Shown: positions 50,818 through 59,865 of the stretch, piece by piece | How positions within the stretch are numbered: the stretch's first letter is position 1 | Layout: each line of letters opens with the position of its first letter | Source: Arachidicoccus ginsenosidivorans | GTDB taxonomy: Bacteria > Bacteroidota > Bacteroidia > Chitinophagales > Chitinophagaceae | Length of the DNA stretch: 64,000 nt | Direction: 5' to 3' | Assembly: GCF_007971385.1 (NCBI RefSeq) | Contig: NZ_CP042434.1 | Location: 372,001-436,000, forward strand | The notes under the pieces: generated by a model | What the model saw: only the letters and a program-made list of their open reading frames with translations | Told to the model about the DNA's origin: nothing | Databases searched by the model: none | Made by a program: the position numbers and the translations under genes

Positions 50818-50856
50818 GCCGCCTGACATTTAAAATTAAAATGTTCAGGCGGCTTG
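50818..50856. terminator. Hairpin between yhcG-like gene and msrA
   Basis: GCCGCCTGACAT (50818-50829) pairs with ATGTTCAGGCGGC (50841-50853) with a one-base bulge. It lies between convergent genes. Confidence 0.65.
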
Positions 50857-50944
50857 ACTTATTATGTTATTGTGTAATCGATCCTTGTGTTGAATTGTAC
50901 GACATCCAATAGGTTTGCATGCCTACAATATTAACAGGCAAAAT

Positions 50945-51600
50945 TTATTTCATTTTGTCCTTGAATACCTTCTCGAACTTCTCCAGCTTGGGTTTAATTA
51001 CATATTGACAGTACATCTGTCTAGGATTATTATTGTAATAATTCTGATGATAATTTTCAGCGGAATAGAAATTCTTGTAGGGTTCAATTGTGGTGACAAC
51101 CGGATTAGGCCATGCACCGCTGGCATTCAATTCTTTTTTATAATTATCTGCCTTTTCTTTTTGCTGCGCGTTATGATAGAAAATGACGCTTCTGTATTGT
51201 GGCCCCACATCATTTCCCTGGCGATTCAGGGTAGTAGGATCATGGGTTTCCCAAAAGACCTTCAACAACTCGTCAAAGGAAAGTACATTAGGATCATAGA
51301 GCACCTGACACACTTCCGCATATCCGGTCGTGCCATTACAGACCTCTTCATAAGTCGGATTAGGCTGTTCACCACCACTATAACCACTCACTACCTTTAC
51401 CACGCCTTTTAGCCTTTGAAATATCGCTTCGGTACACCAAAAACACCCAGTTCCCAGTGTGGCCGTGTCTACATTATCTGTTTCGATTTTTTGTCAGCAA
51501 ATTGATCGTCCATATTTCTTTGATGATTTTTTTGTTCTACACAAGAAGCTAGTAGCGCAAAACAAAGTACTGACCCCAACCATAGTTTCTTACCACTCAT
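50945..51600 (-). CDS. msrA: Peptide methionine sulfoxide reductase A, lipoprotein, apparent frameshift
   Basis: Reduces methionine-S-sulfoxide in proteins. The ATG at 51600 starts a lipoprotein signal (CFALLASC), so the enzyme is exported. The catalytic motif is GTGCFWCTEAIF, followed by GYSGG and NPTYEEVCNGTTGYAEVCQVLYDP. The frame breaks in the A-run (T 51487-51492 on plus), just before the catalytic motif; one more A joins ADKKIETDNVDTATLG. The repaired product has about 218 residues. Exported MsrA points to repair of oxidised envelope proteins. Confidence 0.92.
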
Positions 51601-51667
51601 TTATCCACCTTTTTTGATTCAGGTCATGCAAACTACTAAAGAATTTTATCCTGTCAAAAGAAAATTA

Positions 51668-52546
51668 TTATTTAAACACAGACTTAACCATTCTGTCTTT
51701 TCCTTGTAAATCCTTTCTGATTTCTATATGAACAGCACCTGCACTTTTTAACATTTCCCGGATCTCATTAACAAATAGTGGATTAATTTCCATGAACAGA
51801 TGTCCTCCAGGCTTTAGTCTTTTACTAGCTAAATAACTGATTTTCTGATAGAAAATAGTGGCTGGCAAAGTCTTGTCAGGAAAAAGCGCCAGATGAGGTT
51901 CAAAATCTAATACATGCGCTTCCATCTGCAGTTTTTCATCAAAATGAATATAAGGTGGGTTACTGACTATATAATCCAGTGGCGGCAACTTTTCTGTGCT
52001 TTGCGCATCGAGTATATCCAGCTTAAAAAAATCCACGTTTAGTCCTGAAAGTCTTGCATTATGCCGGGCAACACCCAGCGCTCCATCAGAGATATCACAC
52101 CCACTTACGAATAACTCAGGCAGGCGACGCTTTACTGCTAGCGGAATACATCCACTACCGGTTCCTAAATCCAGTAATAGTTTTTCGTAAGGACTTCCAC
52201 TTTTGGAACTTTCTTCCATGATAGTGGTAACAATCCATTCCACCAATTCCTCGGTTTCCGGGCGGGGAATTAGTACCTGATTATTTACTTTTAGGCGCAG
52301 CCCTCCAAAATAAGCATACCCCAATACGTATTGTACCGGCATTTTTTGCTGCAGTAGTTTAATAGCGCATTTTAGACGCCATAGTTGCGTCATGGTCAAA
52401 GGCTGTTTATCCTGCAAAATTCTATCCACCCGTCGTAGACCAGTCAGGTCTTCCAAAACCAAATCCGCTATGGCCGCTGCTTCTCTAATATCATAATAAT
52501 TAATCAGAGAAGATTTTAATTGCACTCCAGCTTCCTTAAGGGTCAT
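51668..52546 (-). CDS. prmC: Peptide chain release factor N5-glutamine methyltransferase
   Basis: Methylates the GGQ glutamine of release factors. 292 residues: a helical N-terminal domain with MPVQYVLGYAYFGGLRLKV and LIPRPETEELVEW, then the SAM fold LLDLGTGSGCIPLAVK and the catalytic VSNPPYI. The C-terminus ISYLASKRLKPGGHLFMEI is normal. The frame is intact. It is 67 bp downstream of msrA's start region on the same strand, so msrA may be read in the same transcript. Confidence 0.94.
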   Translation of the reverse strand: MTLKEAGVQLKSSLINYYDIREAAAIADLVLEDLTGLRRVDRILQDKQPLTMTQLWRLKCAIKLLQQKMPVQYVLGYAYFGGLRLKVNNQVLIPRPETEELVEWIVTTIMEESSKSGSPYEKLLLDLGTGSGCIPLAVKRRLPELFVSGCDISDGALGVARHNARLSGLNVDFFKLDILDAQSTEKLPPLDYIVSNPPYIHFDEKLQMEAHVLDFEPHLALFPDKTLPATIFYQKISYLASKRLKPGGHLFMEINPLFVNEIREMLKSAGAVHIEIRKDLQGKDRMVKSVFK

Positions 52547-52690
52547 GATTATACTTTATAAAATTGCAACTTTATTTTGTCGGTCATTAGTCGGTAAAAA
52601 TACAAAATCAAGCATTATTTTACGACTCTTTACGAGATATTGTCACAAAGTGCGGTTATTCAAAATAGCTAATTTCAGGGCATTATATGC

Positions 52691-52714
52691 AAAAAGCCCC
52701 GATTTACGGGGCTT
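52691..52714 (-). terminator. Terminator of tRNA-Cys
   Basis: AAGCCCCG (52694-52701) pairs with CGGGGCTT (52707-52714); on the tRNA strand it is followed by TTTTT. It lies 17 bp downstream of the tRNA. Confidence 0.88.
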
Positions 52715-52731
52715 CAGTGATCATATTAGAG

Positions 52732-52802
52732 AGGTCTCGAGCGGATTCGAACCGCTGTAGGAGCTTTTGCAGAGCTCTGCCTAGCCACTCGGCCACAAGA
52801 CC
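52732..52802 (-). tRNA. tRNA-Cys (anticodon GCA)
   Basis: 71 nt. Acceptor GGTCTTG/CGAGACC (one G-U), D-arm GCC/GGC, anticodon stem GAGCT/AGCTC with loop CTGCAAA (anticodon GCA), T-arm GCGG-TTCGAAT-CCGC. CCA is not encoded. All stems pair well. Confidence 0.95.
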
Positions 52803-53015
52803 TTATCTCCTATAGAGGGCTGCAAAAATAATCAATTCCTTCATAATACAAAATTCTATGTGGAAAATATTTCCTCCTCCTCTATTCCCGTCAAAAGTAC
52901 TAACTTCCCACCTGAATCAGGCAGATAAATCCAGATAAATACTTTTCAGCAGAAAGTATATATCCGAAAATCACAATGTGAATATTTTTCTGGCTGTTCC
53001 CTAATGAATAACGAT

Positions 53016-53027
53016 TAATTTTGCATT
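53016..53027 (+). promoter_or_regulatory. TAnnTTTG box 4 nt before the nucleoside phosphorylase
   Basis: TAATTTTG (53016-53023), then CATT, then the ATG at 53028. Same spacing as at ung and valS. Confidence 0.6.
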
Positions 53028-53904
53028 ATGGCAAACCCAATTGCAGAGAGCGAGCTGATTATTAATGAGCGAGGCGCAATCTATCACCTGAACCTAAGGC
53101 CAGAGGAACTGGCCCCCACAATTATCACTGTCGGAGATCCCGACAGAGTAAGCGAGGTCAGTAAACACTTCGACAAAGTCGAATTCACCACCCAACACAG
53201 GGAATTTGTAACCCACACAGGTTTTTGGGCAATAAAAGAATTTCTGTTATATCCACCGGCATCGGACCAGACAATATAGATATCGTTTTAATGAGCTGGA
53301 TGCACTGGTGAATATTGATTTTAATACCAGAACCATTAAACCCAACCTGACATCACTCAATATTGTCCGCATTGGCACCTGTGGTGCCCTCCAGGAAGAA
53401 TACCTGGTAGATTCCATGATCGTGTCCTCCCATGGTGTGGGTATAGACAATCTGATGAATTATTATCAGCATGACAATACTGAACAGGAAAACGAACTAT
53501 TGCAACAGTTTATTCAACATACCAACATTGATCAGCACTTTTCAAGACCCTATATCCATAGTGCAGGCAGTTCATTAAGAATGCATTTTGTTGATGGATT
53601 CCATCATGGCATGACGGTTACCTGCCCTGGATTTTATGGACCGCAGGGCAGGGTGCTCAGATTAGGTTTACACTATCCTAATTTTATTGATTTATTGACC
53701 TCATTTTCCTACGGTTCACATAAAATTGCTAATTTTGAGATGGAAACAAGTGCCATTTACGGGCTGGGCAGCGCACTGGGGCATCAATGCCTGAGCATCA
53801 GTACAGTTGTTGCGAACCGCATCAACCAGACTTTTTCCCCGGATGGGAAAAAAGCAGTCGCTGTAGCCATTCAAAAAGTACTTAATGTACTTAGTGGAAT
53901 TTAG
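53028..53904 (+). CDS. Nucleoside phosphorylase (uridine phosphorylase-like), two apparent frameshifts
   Basis: Phosphorolysis of nucleosides for base salvage. About 292 residues after repair. Family features are ITVGDPDRVSEVSKHFD, RIGTCGALQ, SAGSSLRMHF and the nucleoside-binding FEMETSAIYGL. Two breaks: the T-run 53222-53226, giving HTGFLGNKRISVISTGIGPD, and 53290-53291, where one more A gives DIVLNELDALVNIDF. The uridine preference is a guess; purine forms look similar. It lies 39 bp before dapF and may share a transcript. Confidence 0.87.
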
Positions 53905-53943
53905 TTTGGATTTTTAATGGCACATTCATTATAAATAAGAAGA

Positions 53944-54726
53944 ATGCAGGAATTAACATTTTATAAGTATCAGGGCACGGGAAATGATTTTGTAATGATT
54001 GACGCCGTAACAAACCCTGTAGAACTCTCCCTGGAACAGATCAGAAAATTATGTAGTAAAGGTTTTGGCGTAGCAACCGACGGGCTCATTATCCTAAAAA
54101 AAGCAGCGGGTCTGGATTTTGAGATGGATTATTACAACGCTGACGGCTCACAAAGCATGTGTGGCAATGGTGGAAGGTGTGCCGTAAAATTTGCCAAACA
54201 GATTGGTATTATGGGACCTACTTACCATTTTAAAGCCATTGATGGTCTGCATGAAGCGACCATTGAAGAAAATGGCTGGGTAAACCTCAAAATGAAAGAT
54301 GTCAGCCAGGTCAAAACCTACGGCACAGACTTTATATTAAATACAGGCAGTCCGCATTATGTTGTCTTAACCGATAATGTAAAAGAACTAAATGTCGTAG
54401 AAGAAGGCAGAAAGATTCGCAACAGTGACCCTTTTAAAGCTGAAGGCATCAATGTCAACTTTGTCCAAACCGTCAATGACACCAGCATATTTGTACGCAC
54501 TTATGAAAGAGGTGTGGAAAATGAGACGCTAAGTTGTGGCACAGGTGTTACGGCTGCCAGCATTGTAGCTGCCCATAATGACCGAGGCTTTAACCGAATT
54601 GAAGTTGAAACCCTGGGTGGAAAACTGGCCGTAGAATTTGACAGGACCAGTGAGGAGCATTTTGAGAATATACTGCTTTGCGGTCCTGCCCAATTGGTAT
54701 TCGAGGGCAAAATCAAGCTTCCTTAA
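53944..54726 (+). CDS. dapF: Diaminopimelate epimerase
   Basis: Converts LL- to meso-diaminopimelate for lysine and peptidoglycan. 260 residues with both catalytic cysteines in their motifs, SMCGNGGRCAVKFA and ETLSCGTGVTAASI. YQGTGNDFVMID at the start and NTGSPHYV are also typical. Frame intact. Confidence 0.96.
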   Translation: MQELTFYKYQGTGNDFVMIDAVTNPVELSLEQIRKLCSKGFGVATDGLIILKKAAGLDFEMDYYNADGSQSMCGNGGRCAVKFAKQIGIMGPTYHFKAIDGLHEATIEENGWVNLKMKDVSQVKTYGTDFILNTGSPHYVVLTDNVKELNVVEEGRKIRNSDPFKAEGINVNFVQTVNDTSIFVRTYERGVENETLSCGTGVTAASIVAAHNDRGFNRIEVETLGGKLAVEFDRTSEEHFENILLCGPAQLVFEGKIKLP

Positions 54727-54740
54727 CAGCCCCTGAATTT

Positions 54741-54748
54741 TATGTTTG
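54741..54748 (+). promoter_or_regulatory. Promoter box of the DUF4197 gene
   Basis: TATGTTTG, 49 bp before the ATG at 54797, giving an ordinary short leader. Confidence 0.5.
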
Positions 54749-54796
54749 TACTAATTAAAGCACAACCATTTTAAATAAATAAAAAACAATACGTAC

Positions 54797-55507
54797 ATGA
54801 AAAAACCCCTCATGGTTTTATCCTTGGCGCTAGGCCTGACCGCTATGTCCTGCGGCAATTTAAACCAGATAACCTCCGCCCTACCTGGCATGACTTCGAC
54901 AACAGGCAACACCCAGAACACCGCTATTAAAGATCTTTTAACCAATGCAGTTGTTGCCGGTATTGGCAATCTGGGTTCTTCAGGGGGGTTCTTAAATAAT
55001 GCGATGTATAAAATTTTATTGCCTCCTGAGGCACAAAAGGTGGCCAGCACCTTAACCTCCTTGGGTCTTGGAAGTGTTGTAAATAAAGCGGTTACACAAA
55101 TCAATCATTCAGCCGAAGGCGCAGTTGGACTGGCTAAACCCATTTTTGTTAACGCAGTTAAATCCATGTCCATCACAGATGCGGCAAATTTGATTACCGG
55201 TGGTGATGGAGCGATTACAAATTACTTTAAGACAAAGACAACCAGTCAGTTAATGAGCGCTTTCACGCCTGTGATCCAAAAATCACTGGAACAAAATGAC
55301 GCCACAAAATATTATAACCAGATTGCTGAAACCTATAATAAAGTGCCGCTGGTAAAAAATAAATTAAACCCGGATCTGAGTAATTATGTCGCCACTAAAG
55401 CAATAGACGCTATGTTTTCACAGATGCAGACTGCTGAAAAGGACATTCGCCATGACCCGGCCAAGCAGACGACAGCAGCTTTAAAGGCTATTTTCGGCGG
55501 CAAGTAA
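54797..55507 (+). CDS. DUF4197 lipoprotein
   Basis: 236 residues. The signal MKKPLMVLSLALGLTAMSCG is a lipobox. The rest fits DUF4197: LTNAVVAGIGNLGSSGGFLNN, KILLPPEAQKVASTL, and the alternating helical region up to QTTAALKAIFGGK. Function of the family is unknown. It is exported and probably bound to a membrane. It follows dapF by 70 bp but has its own promoter box. Confidence 0.88.
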   Translation: MKKPLMVLSLALGLTAMSCGNLNQITSALPGMTSTTGNTQNTAIKDLLTNAVVAGIGNLGSSGGFLNNAMYKILLPPEAQKVASTLTSLGLGSVVNKAVTQINHSAEGAVGLAKPIFVNAVKSMSITDAANLITGGDGAITNYFKTKTTSQLMSAFTPVIQKSLEQNDATKYYNQIAETYNKVPLVKNKLNPDLSNYVATKAIDAMFSQMQTAEKDIRHDPAKQTTAALKAIFGGK

Positions 55508-55847
55508 AGGGCGGTCTTATTTGGAATCAATCAACTTAATATACAGGCAGCGTGCGTACTTACATAAGGTATGCACGCTTTTTTTGTCAAAGTAATAAGG
55601 AGGCATTAGCAGCGGGCGTTTTCAATTTGTACAACAATGTTATGATAATCATTCACTTGAACAAAATCTCACCTTTTTTGTAGCGAACTTTTTGCGAAAC
55701 AATAAACCGTCACCTTAAGACCTTCAGGATAATTAACACGCAGCAATTCTAAAAAATTGGTTATAACTAGATTTTCAAGGCTTAAAACCTATATAGAAGC
55801 CTTACCATAAATTAAACTTATTACCTGCCAAATACTATATTTGCACC
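55508..55847 (+). terminator. Gap with terminator of the DUF4197 gene and the valS promoter
   Basis: A hairpin AGCGTGCGTACTT (55549-55561) with AAGGTATGCACGCT (55566-55579), followed by TTTTTTG, ends the DUF4197 transcript. The valS box lies at 55836-55843. The remainder of this 340-bp gap shows nothing else. Confidence 0.7.
55836..55847 (+). promoter_or_regulatory. TAnnTTTG box 4 nt before valS
   Basis: TATATTTG (55836-55843), then CACC, then the ATG at 55848. This suggests a leaderless valS mRNA. Confidence 0.6.
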
Positions 55848-58472
55848 ATGGAATTAAGCAAAACTTTTGATGCCGCTGCAGCCAGCAGCAAATGGACTTC
55901 CCTTTGGAAGGAAAGAAGATATTTTAACAGTACACCAAACGACAAAACGCCCTTTACAGTGGTCATTCCGCCACCAAATGTAACAGGTGTCTTACATATG
56001 GGTCATACCCTTAATGAAACCGTCCAGGACATTTTGGTTCGCCATGCCAGGATGCAAGGCAAGAATGCCTGCTGGGTTCCAGGAAGTGATCATGCTTCCA
56101 TCGCCACTGAATCCAAAGTGGTCGCCATGCTTAAGGAAAAAGGAATCGATAAACATACCCTTACCAGAGCTGAATTTTTAGACTATGCTTTCCAGTGGAA
56201 GGAAAAATATGGCGGTATTATCTATCAACAGATTGAGAAATTGGGGTGCAGTGTTGATTGGGACCGGGTTTCTTTTACGATGGATGACCATTATTACGAA
56301 GCAGTGATTAAAGTTTTTATCGATCTGTATCAAAAAGGACTCATTTATAGAGGTGCCAGGATGATTAACTGGGATCCCGCTGCCAAGACCGCCCTTAGTG
56401 ATGAAGAAGTGGAATACAAGGACTTGCAGGGTAAACTCTACTATGTCCGCTATCAGGCCGTTGATAATCCCGAAGATTACATCACAGTTGCAACTTCCCG
56501 TCCGGAAACCATTATGGGGGATGTGGCGATTTGCGTGCATCCGGACGATCCCAGGTACCAGCACTTAAAAGGCAAAAAGGTCATTGTTCCGCTGATCAAC
56601 AGACAAATACCGGTTATTTTTGATACGTATATTGACAGGAGTTTTGGTACTGGTGCCCTTAAGGTGACGCCGGCTCATGATATCAATGACTATAATATAG
56701 GGATGAAACACAACCTGGAAGTCATTGACACTTTAAACCCCGATGGCACTCTTAGTGAAGCGGCACAGATCTTTGTCGGACTGGACCGCTTTGTGGCACG
56801 TAAAAAAGTCGTGCAACAGCTCGCAGAAAATGGCCTTTTGATAAAAGAAGAGGTCTATGATACCCGGCTTGGGTATTCTCAAAGGTCAGGTGCGGTAGTG
56901 GAGCCCAGGATTTCTACCCAGTGGTTTGTCAAAATGGAACAACTGGCCGAACCCGCCTTAAAAGCTGTTACAGAAGGGAAGATTAATATCCACCCGGGTA
57001 ACCGCTTTATGGCCACTTACCGCCACTGGCTGGAAAACGTCAAGGACTGGTGCATCAGCCGCCAACTATGGTGGGGTCAGCAAATCCCGGCATGGTATGG
57101 GCCAGAAGGTTCTATTGAGGTAGCCGCCACTGCTGAAGAGGCACTTGAGCAATTCAGGGCAAAATTTCCGGACATTCAGGCCTCAGATATCCGGCGTGAC
57201 GAAGACGTTTTGGATACCTGGTTCTCCTCATGGCTGTGGCCTATGGAGGTTTTCAAAGGCATTACGGAGCCTGAAAACCCTGAATTCAACTATTATTACC
57301 CGACATCTGTTTTGGTCACGGGTCAGGATATTATCTTTTTCTGGGTAGCTCGTATGATCATGGCCGGTTTAGAATATGAAAAAGAAATTCCTTTCAAGGA
57401 TGTCTATTTTACTGGTATGGTAAGAGATAAATTAGGCAGGAAGATGTCCAAATCTCTGGGCAACTCCCCTGATTTGATTGGCCTAATTGATCAGTACGGT
57501 GCAGATGCTGTCCGCTTTGGGATCATGATCTCCTCTCCTGCCGGCAATGATTTATTATTTGATGAAAAGTCTTTGGAACAAGGCAGTCATTTCAACAATA
57601 AACTTTGGAATGCCTTGAAGCTGATCAAGATGTGGGAAAATGCAACCGCCACAGAAATAGATGAAACGACAACTGATTTTGCGGCTGAGTGGTTTGAAGC
57701 CAGGCTACAGCAGGCAAAAGCCGAAATAGAGCAAATGCTCAGTCAGTTCCGACTAAGCGAGGCGTTAAAGGTCCTCTATTCTTTGATCTGGGATGACTTC
57801 TGCAGCTGGTATCTGGAATGGGTAAAACCAGCTTATGGAAAGGCGATTCGCCCCGCAGTGCTTGGCCGTACCATTGCCTTTTTTGAGGCGCTGTTACAGC
57901 TGCTGCATCCGTATATGCCCTTTATTACTGAAGAGATCTATGCCACTTTGGGTGACAGAGCGGAGGCGCTATGCATAAGCACTCTGACGCCGCCCAAAAA
58001 ATATGATCCCACGCTTTTAACGCAGGGCGATCTTTTAAAAAATATCATTACCCAGATCCGGGACGCAAGAGGCAAAAATAATCTAAAGCCCAGGGAGACC
58101 ATAAAGTTGTTTATAGAAACAGCTCAACAGCACAAATATCACCCCTTACTAGCCATCTTGCAAAAGCAGGTGAATGCCGACCAATTGCAATTTACAAGGG
58201 AGGCCATAGCTGGCACTGTAGTGATTACGCTGCAACAGGATAAATACTATCTGGAATTAAACCAACAAATTGATGTGGAGGCCCAGAAGTCTGAACTCAG
58301 CGCTCAACTCAAATATCAGCATGATTTTCTAGATAGTGTTCGCAAAAAGCTCAGCAATGAACGTTTTGTCCAAAATGCCAAACCAGAGATTGTAAATAAG
58401 GAACGCAAAAAGGAAGCGGATGCCCTGGCCCGCATCAAAACCTTGGAAGAAAGTCTGGCAGCCTTACCTTAA
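55848..58472 (+). CDS. valS: Valyl-tRNA synthetase
   Basis: Class I synthetase of 874 residues, full length with an intact frame. The HIGH motif is PPPNVTGVLHMGH and the KMSKS motif is GRKMSKSLGNSPDLI. The editing domain carries VATSRPETIMGDVAI and GTGALKVTPAHDINDYNIG. The C-terminal anticodon-binding domain ends in a coiled coil (residues ~810-870). The WDRVSFTMD and CISRQLWWGQQIPAWYG segments are typical of ValRS. Confidence 0.97.
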   Translation: MELSKTFDAAAASSKWTSLWKERRYFNSTPNDKTPFTVVIPPPNVTGVLHMGHTLNETVQDILVRHARMQGKNACWVPGSDHASIATESKVVAMLKEKGIDKHTLTRAEFLDYAFQWKEKYGGIIYQQIEKLGCSVDWDRVSFTMDDHYYEAVIKVFIDLYQKGLIYRGARMINWDPAAKTALSDEEVEYKDLQGKLYYVRYQAVDNPEDYITVATSRPETIMGDVAICVHPDDPRYQHLKGKKVIVPLINRQIPVIFDTYIDRSFGTGALKVTPAHDINDYNIGMKHNLEVIDTLNPDGTLSEAAQIFVGLDRFVARKKVVQQLAENGLLIKEEVYDTRLGYSQRSGAVVEPRISTQWFVKMEQLAEPALKAVTEGKINIHPGNRFMATYRHWLENVKDWCISRQLWWGQQIPAWYGPEGSIEVAATAEEALEQFRAKFPDIQASDIRRDEDVLDTWFSSWLWPMEVFKGITEPENPEFNYYYPTSVLVTGQDIIFFWVARMIMAGLEYEKEIPFKDVYFTGMVRDKLGRKMSKSLGNSPDLIGLIDQYGADAVRFGIMISSPAGNDLLFDEKSLEQGSHFNNKLWNALKLIKMWENATATEIDETTTDFAAEWFEARLQQAKAEIEQMLSQFRLSEALKVLYSLIWDDFCSWYLEWVKPAYGKAIRPAVLGRTIAFFEALLQLLHPYMPFITEEIYATLGDRAEALCISTLTPPKKYDPTLLTQGDLLKNIITQIRDARGKNNLKPRETIKLFIETAQQHKYHPLLAILQKQVNADQLQFTREAIAGTVVITLQQDKYYLELNQQIDVEAQKSELSAQLKYQHDFLDSVRKKLSNERFVQNAKPEIVNKERKKEADALARIKTLEESLAALP

Positions 58473-58528
58473 ACAATTTTGGCCTGGATACAGCTCCTAA
58501 ACCAGATTAAAAAGATAGATAGAAAGAT

Positions 58529-58580
58529 AGACGGACAACTGATGCGTAGCCAGAAAGCTAAATCAGTTGTCTGTTTACTT
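58529..58580. terminator. Hairpin after valS
   Basis: AGACGGACAACTGAT (58529-58543) pairs with ATCAGTTGTCTGTTT (58562-58576), mostly perfect with two G-U/mismatch positions. T-rich 3' side. Confidence 0.7.
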
Positions 58581-58603
58581 TTACAAAAGCGCAGCAACCC
58601 CTT

Positions 58604-59110
58604 ATGGTATTACCTAATTCAACTATTAAAATACAACCAGCAACCAGCAAAGACATAGCACATATCCAGCATATCGTGTCGATAAGCTGGCCTGCAACCT
58701 ATGGTGATATTCTAAGCCCTGAGCAGCTGAATTATATGATCGATCTGATCTATAGTGATGCGGCTCTAATCAATCAGTTCAACCAAGGTCACCATTTTTA
58801 TATATTGTGGGAGCAGCAGACAGCCATGGGCTTTATTGATATCCAGACGCTCAATGATACGGACTGTAAATTGCATAAGATTTACCTATTGCCGGATCAT
58901 CAAGGCAAAGGTTATGGAAAAATACTACTGAACTTTGCGATTGAAAAGGCCCGGCAAATGGGTGGCAAAGCATTAAAACTAAATGTCAATCGCTATAACA
59001 AAGCCCTGGGGTTTTATCAGCGCATGGGTTTTAAGACCATCCTGGAGGTCGATATTCCTATTGGGCAGGGCTATTACATGAATGATTATGTTATGACGCT
59101 TCCACTATAA
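58604..59110 (+). CDS. GNAT-family N-acetyltransferase
   Basis: 168 residues. The acetyl-CoA loop is KIYLLPDHQGKGYGKILLNFA (Q/RxxGxG/A), followed by ALKLNVNRYNKALGFYQRMGF, both characteristic. The substrate cannot be told from sequence. Frame intact; its start lies 28 nt after the valS hairpin. Confidence 0.9.
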   Translation: MVLPNSTIKIQPATSKDIAHIQHIVSISWPATYGDILSPEQLNYMIDLIYSDAALINQFNQGHHFYILWEQQTAMGFIDIQTLNDTDCKLHKIYLLPDHQGKGYGKILLNFAIEKARQMGGKALKLNVNRYNKALGFYQRMGFKTILEVDIPIGQGYYMNDYVMTLPL

Positions 59111-59211
59111 ATCCACATGATGAGCATCAAAGATGATCAAAGGTGATCACAGTTATTATGTCACTATAAAGCCATTCTAAAAAAGCCATTCTCAAACTAA
59201 TTTATGTTACA

Positions 59212-59646
59212 TTAATTTATACCCAGCAGCTCCACATCAAAAATCAAGGTACTGTTCGCACCGATTACAGCAGAGACCGCACGCTCTCCATAAGCCAAAT
59301 GAGGCGGTATAAAAAAACGAAATTTACTACCTACCGGCATGAGTTGCAACCCTTCGGTCCAGCCTTTAATCACCCGGTTGAGGGGAAAACTGGCAGGCTG
59401 TCCACGCTCAACAGAACTATCAAAAACAGTTCCATCGATGAGGGTGCCATGATAATGGCAACTAACCTGATCGGTATCCTGAGGCTTTTCTCCTGCGCCC
59501 ATTTCAAGGACCTGGTATTGTAATCCACTCTCTAATGTCACCACCCCTTCTTTTTGGGCATTTTCCGTTAGAAAAGCCTGCCCTGCCGCCAGGTTCTCGG
59601 CAGCTTTTTTTTGATTGCGCTGAAATAACATATCTGCAATACCCAT
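59212..59646 (-). CDS. FKBP-type peptidyl-prolyl cis-trans isomerase
   Basis: 144 residues: a short helical N-terminus ([23 protein letters not shown]) and one FKBP domain with [55 protein letters not shown] and AYGERAVS. No signal peptide, so likely cytoplasmic, in contrast with the usual lipoprotein FkpA/Mip type. It is convergent with the GNAT gene. Confidence 0.92.
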   Translation of the reverse strand: MGIADMLFQRNQKKAAENLAAGQAFLTENAQKEGVVTLESGLQYQVLEMGAGEKPQDTDQVSCHYHGTLIDGTVFDSSVERGQPASFPLNRVIKGWTEGLQLMPVGSKFRFFIPPHLAYGERAVSAVIGANSTLIFDVELLGIN

Positions 59647-59865
59647 ATTAGCTACTTTAATTTTTTTGATTCAATTTGCCAATTGGCAGCGGTAAAATTA
59701 CTGGATTTCCATGTAAATACGGCCTTAGGTCTGCCTGAATATTGAACTTTCAAAAACCCGCTTTCCACTATTATAGGCGACTAGCCATGCCCGTTCACAA
59801 AAAAGCGCAAAACCAGCGATCATATTTTGCCAAAAATGCCTACATTCGGTACTTAATTTTTCAAC

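Noticed and set aside
50915..51412. 165-codon plus-strand frame over msrA
   Set aside because: It is the antisense shadow of msrA, whose catalytic motifs are clear on the other strand.
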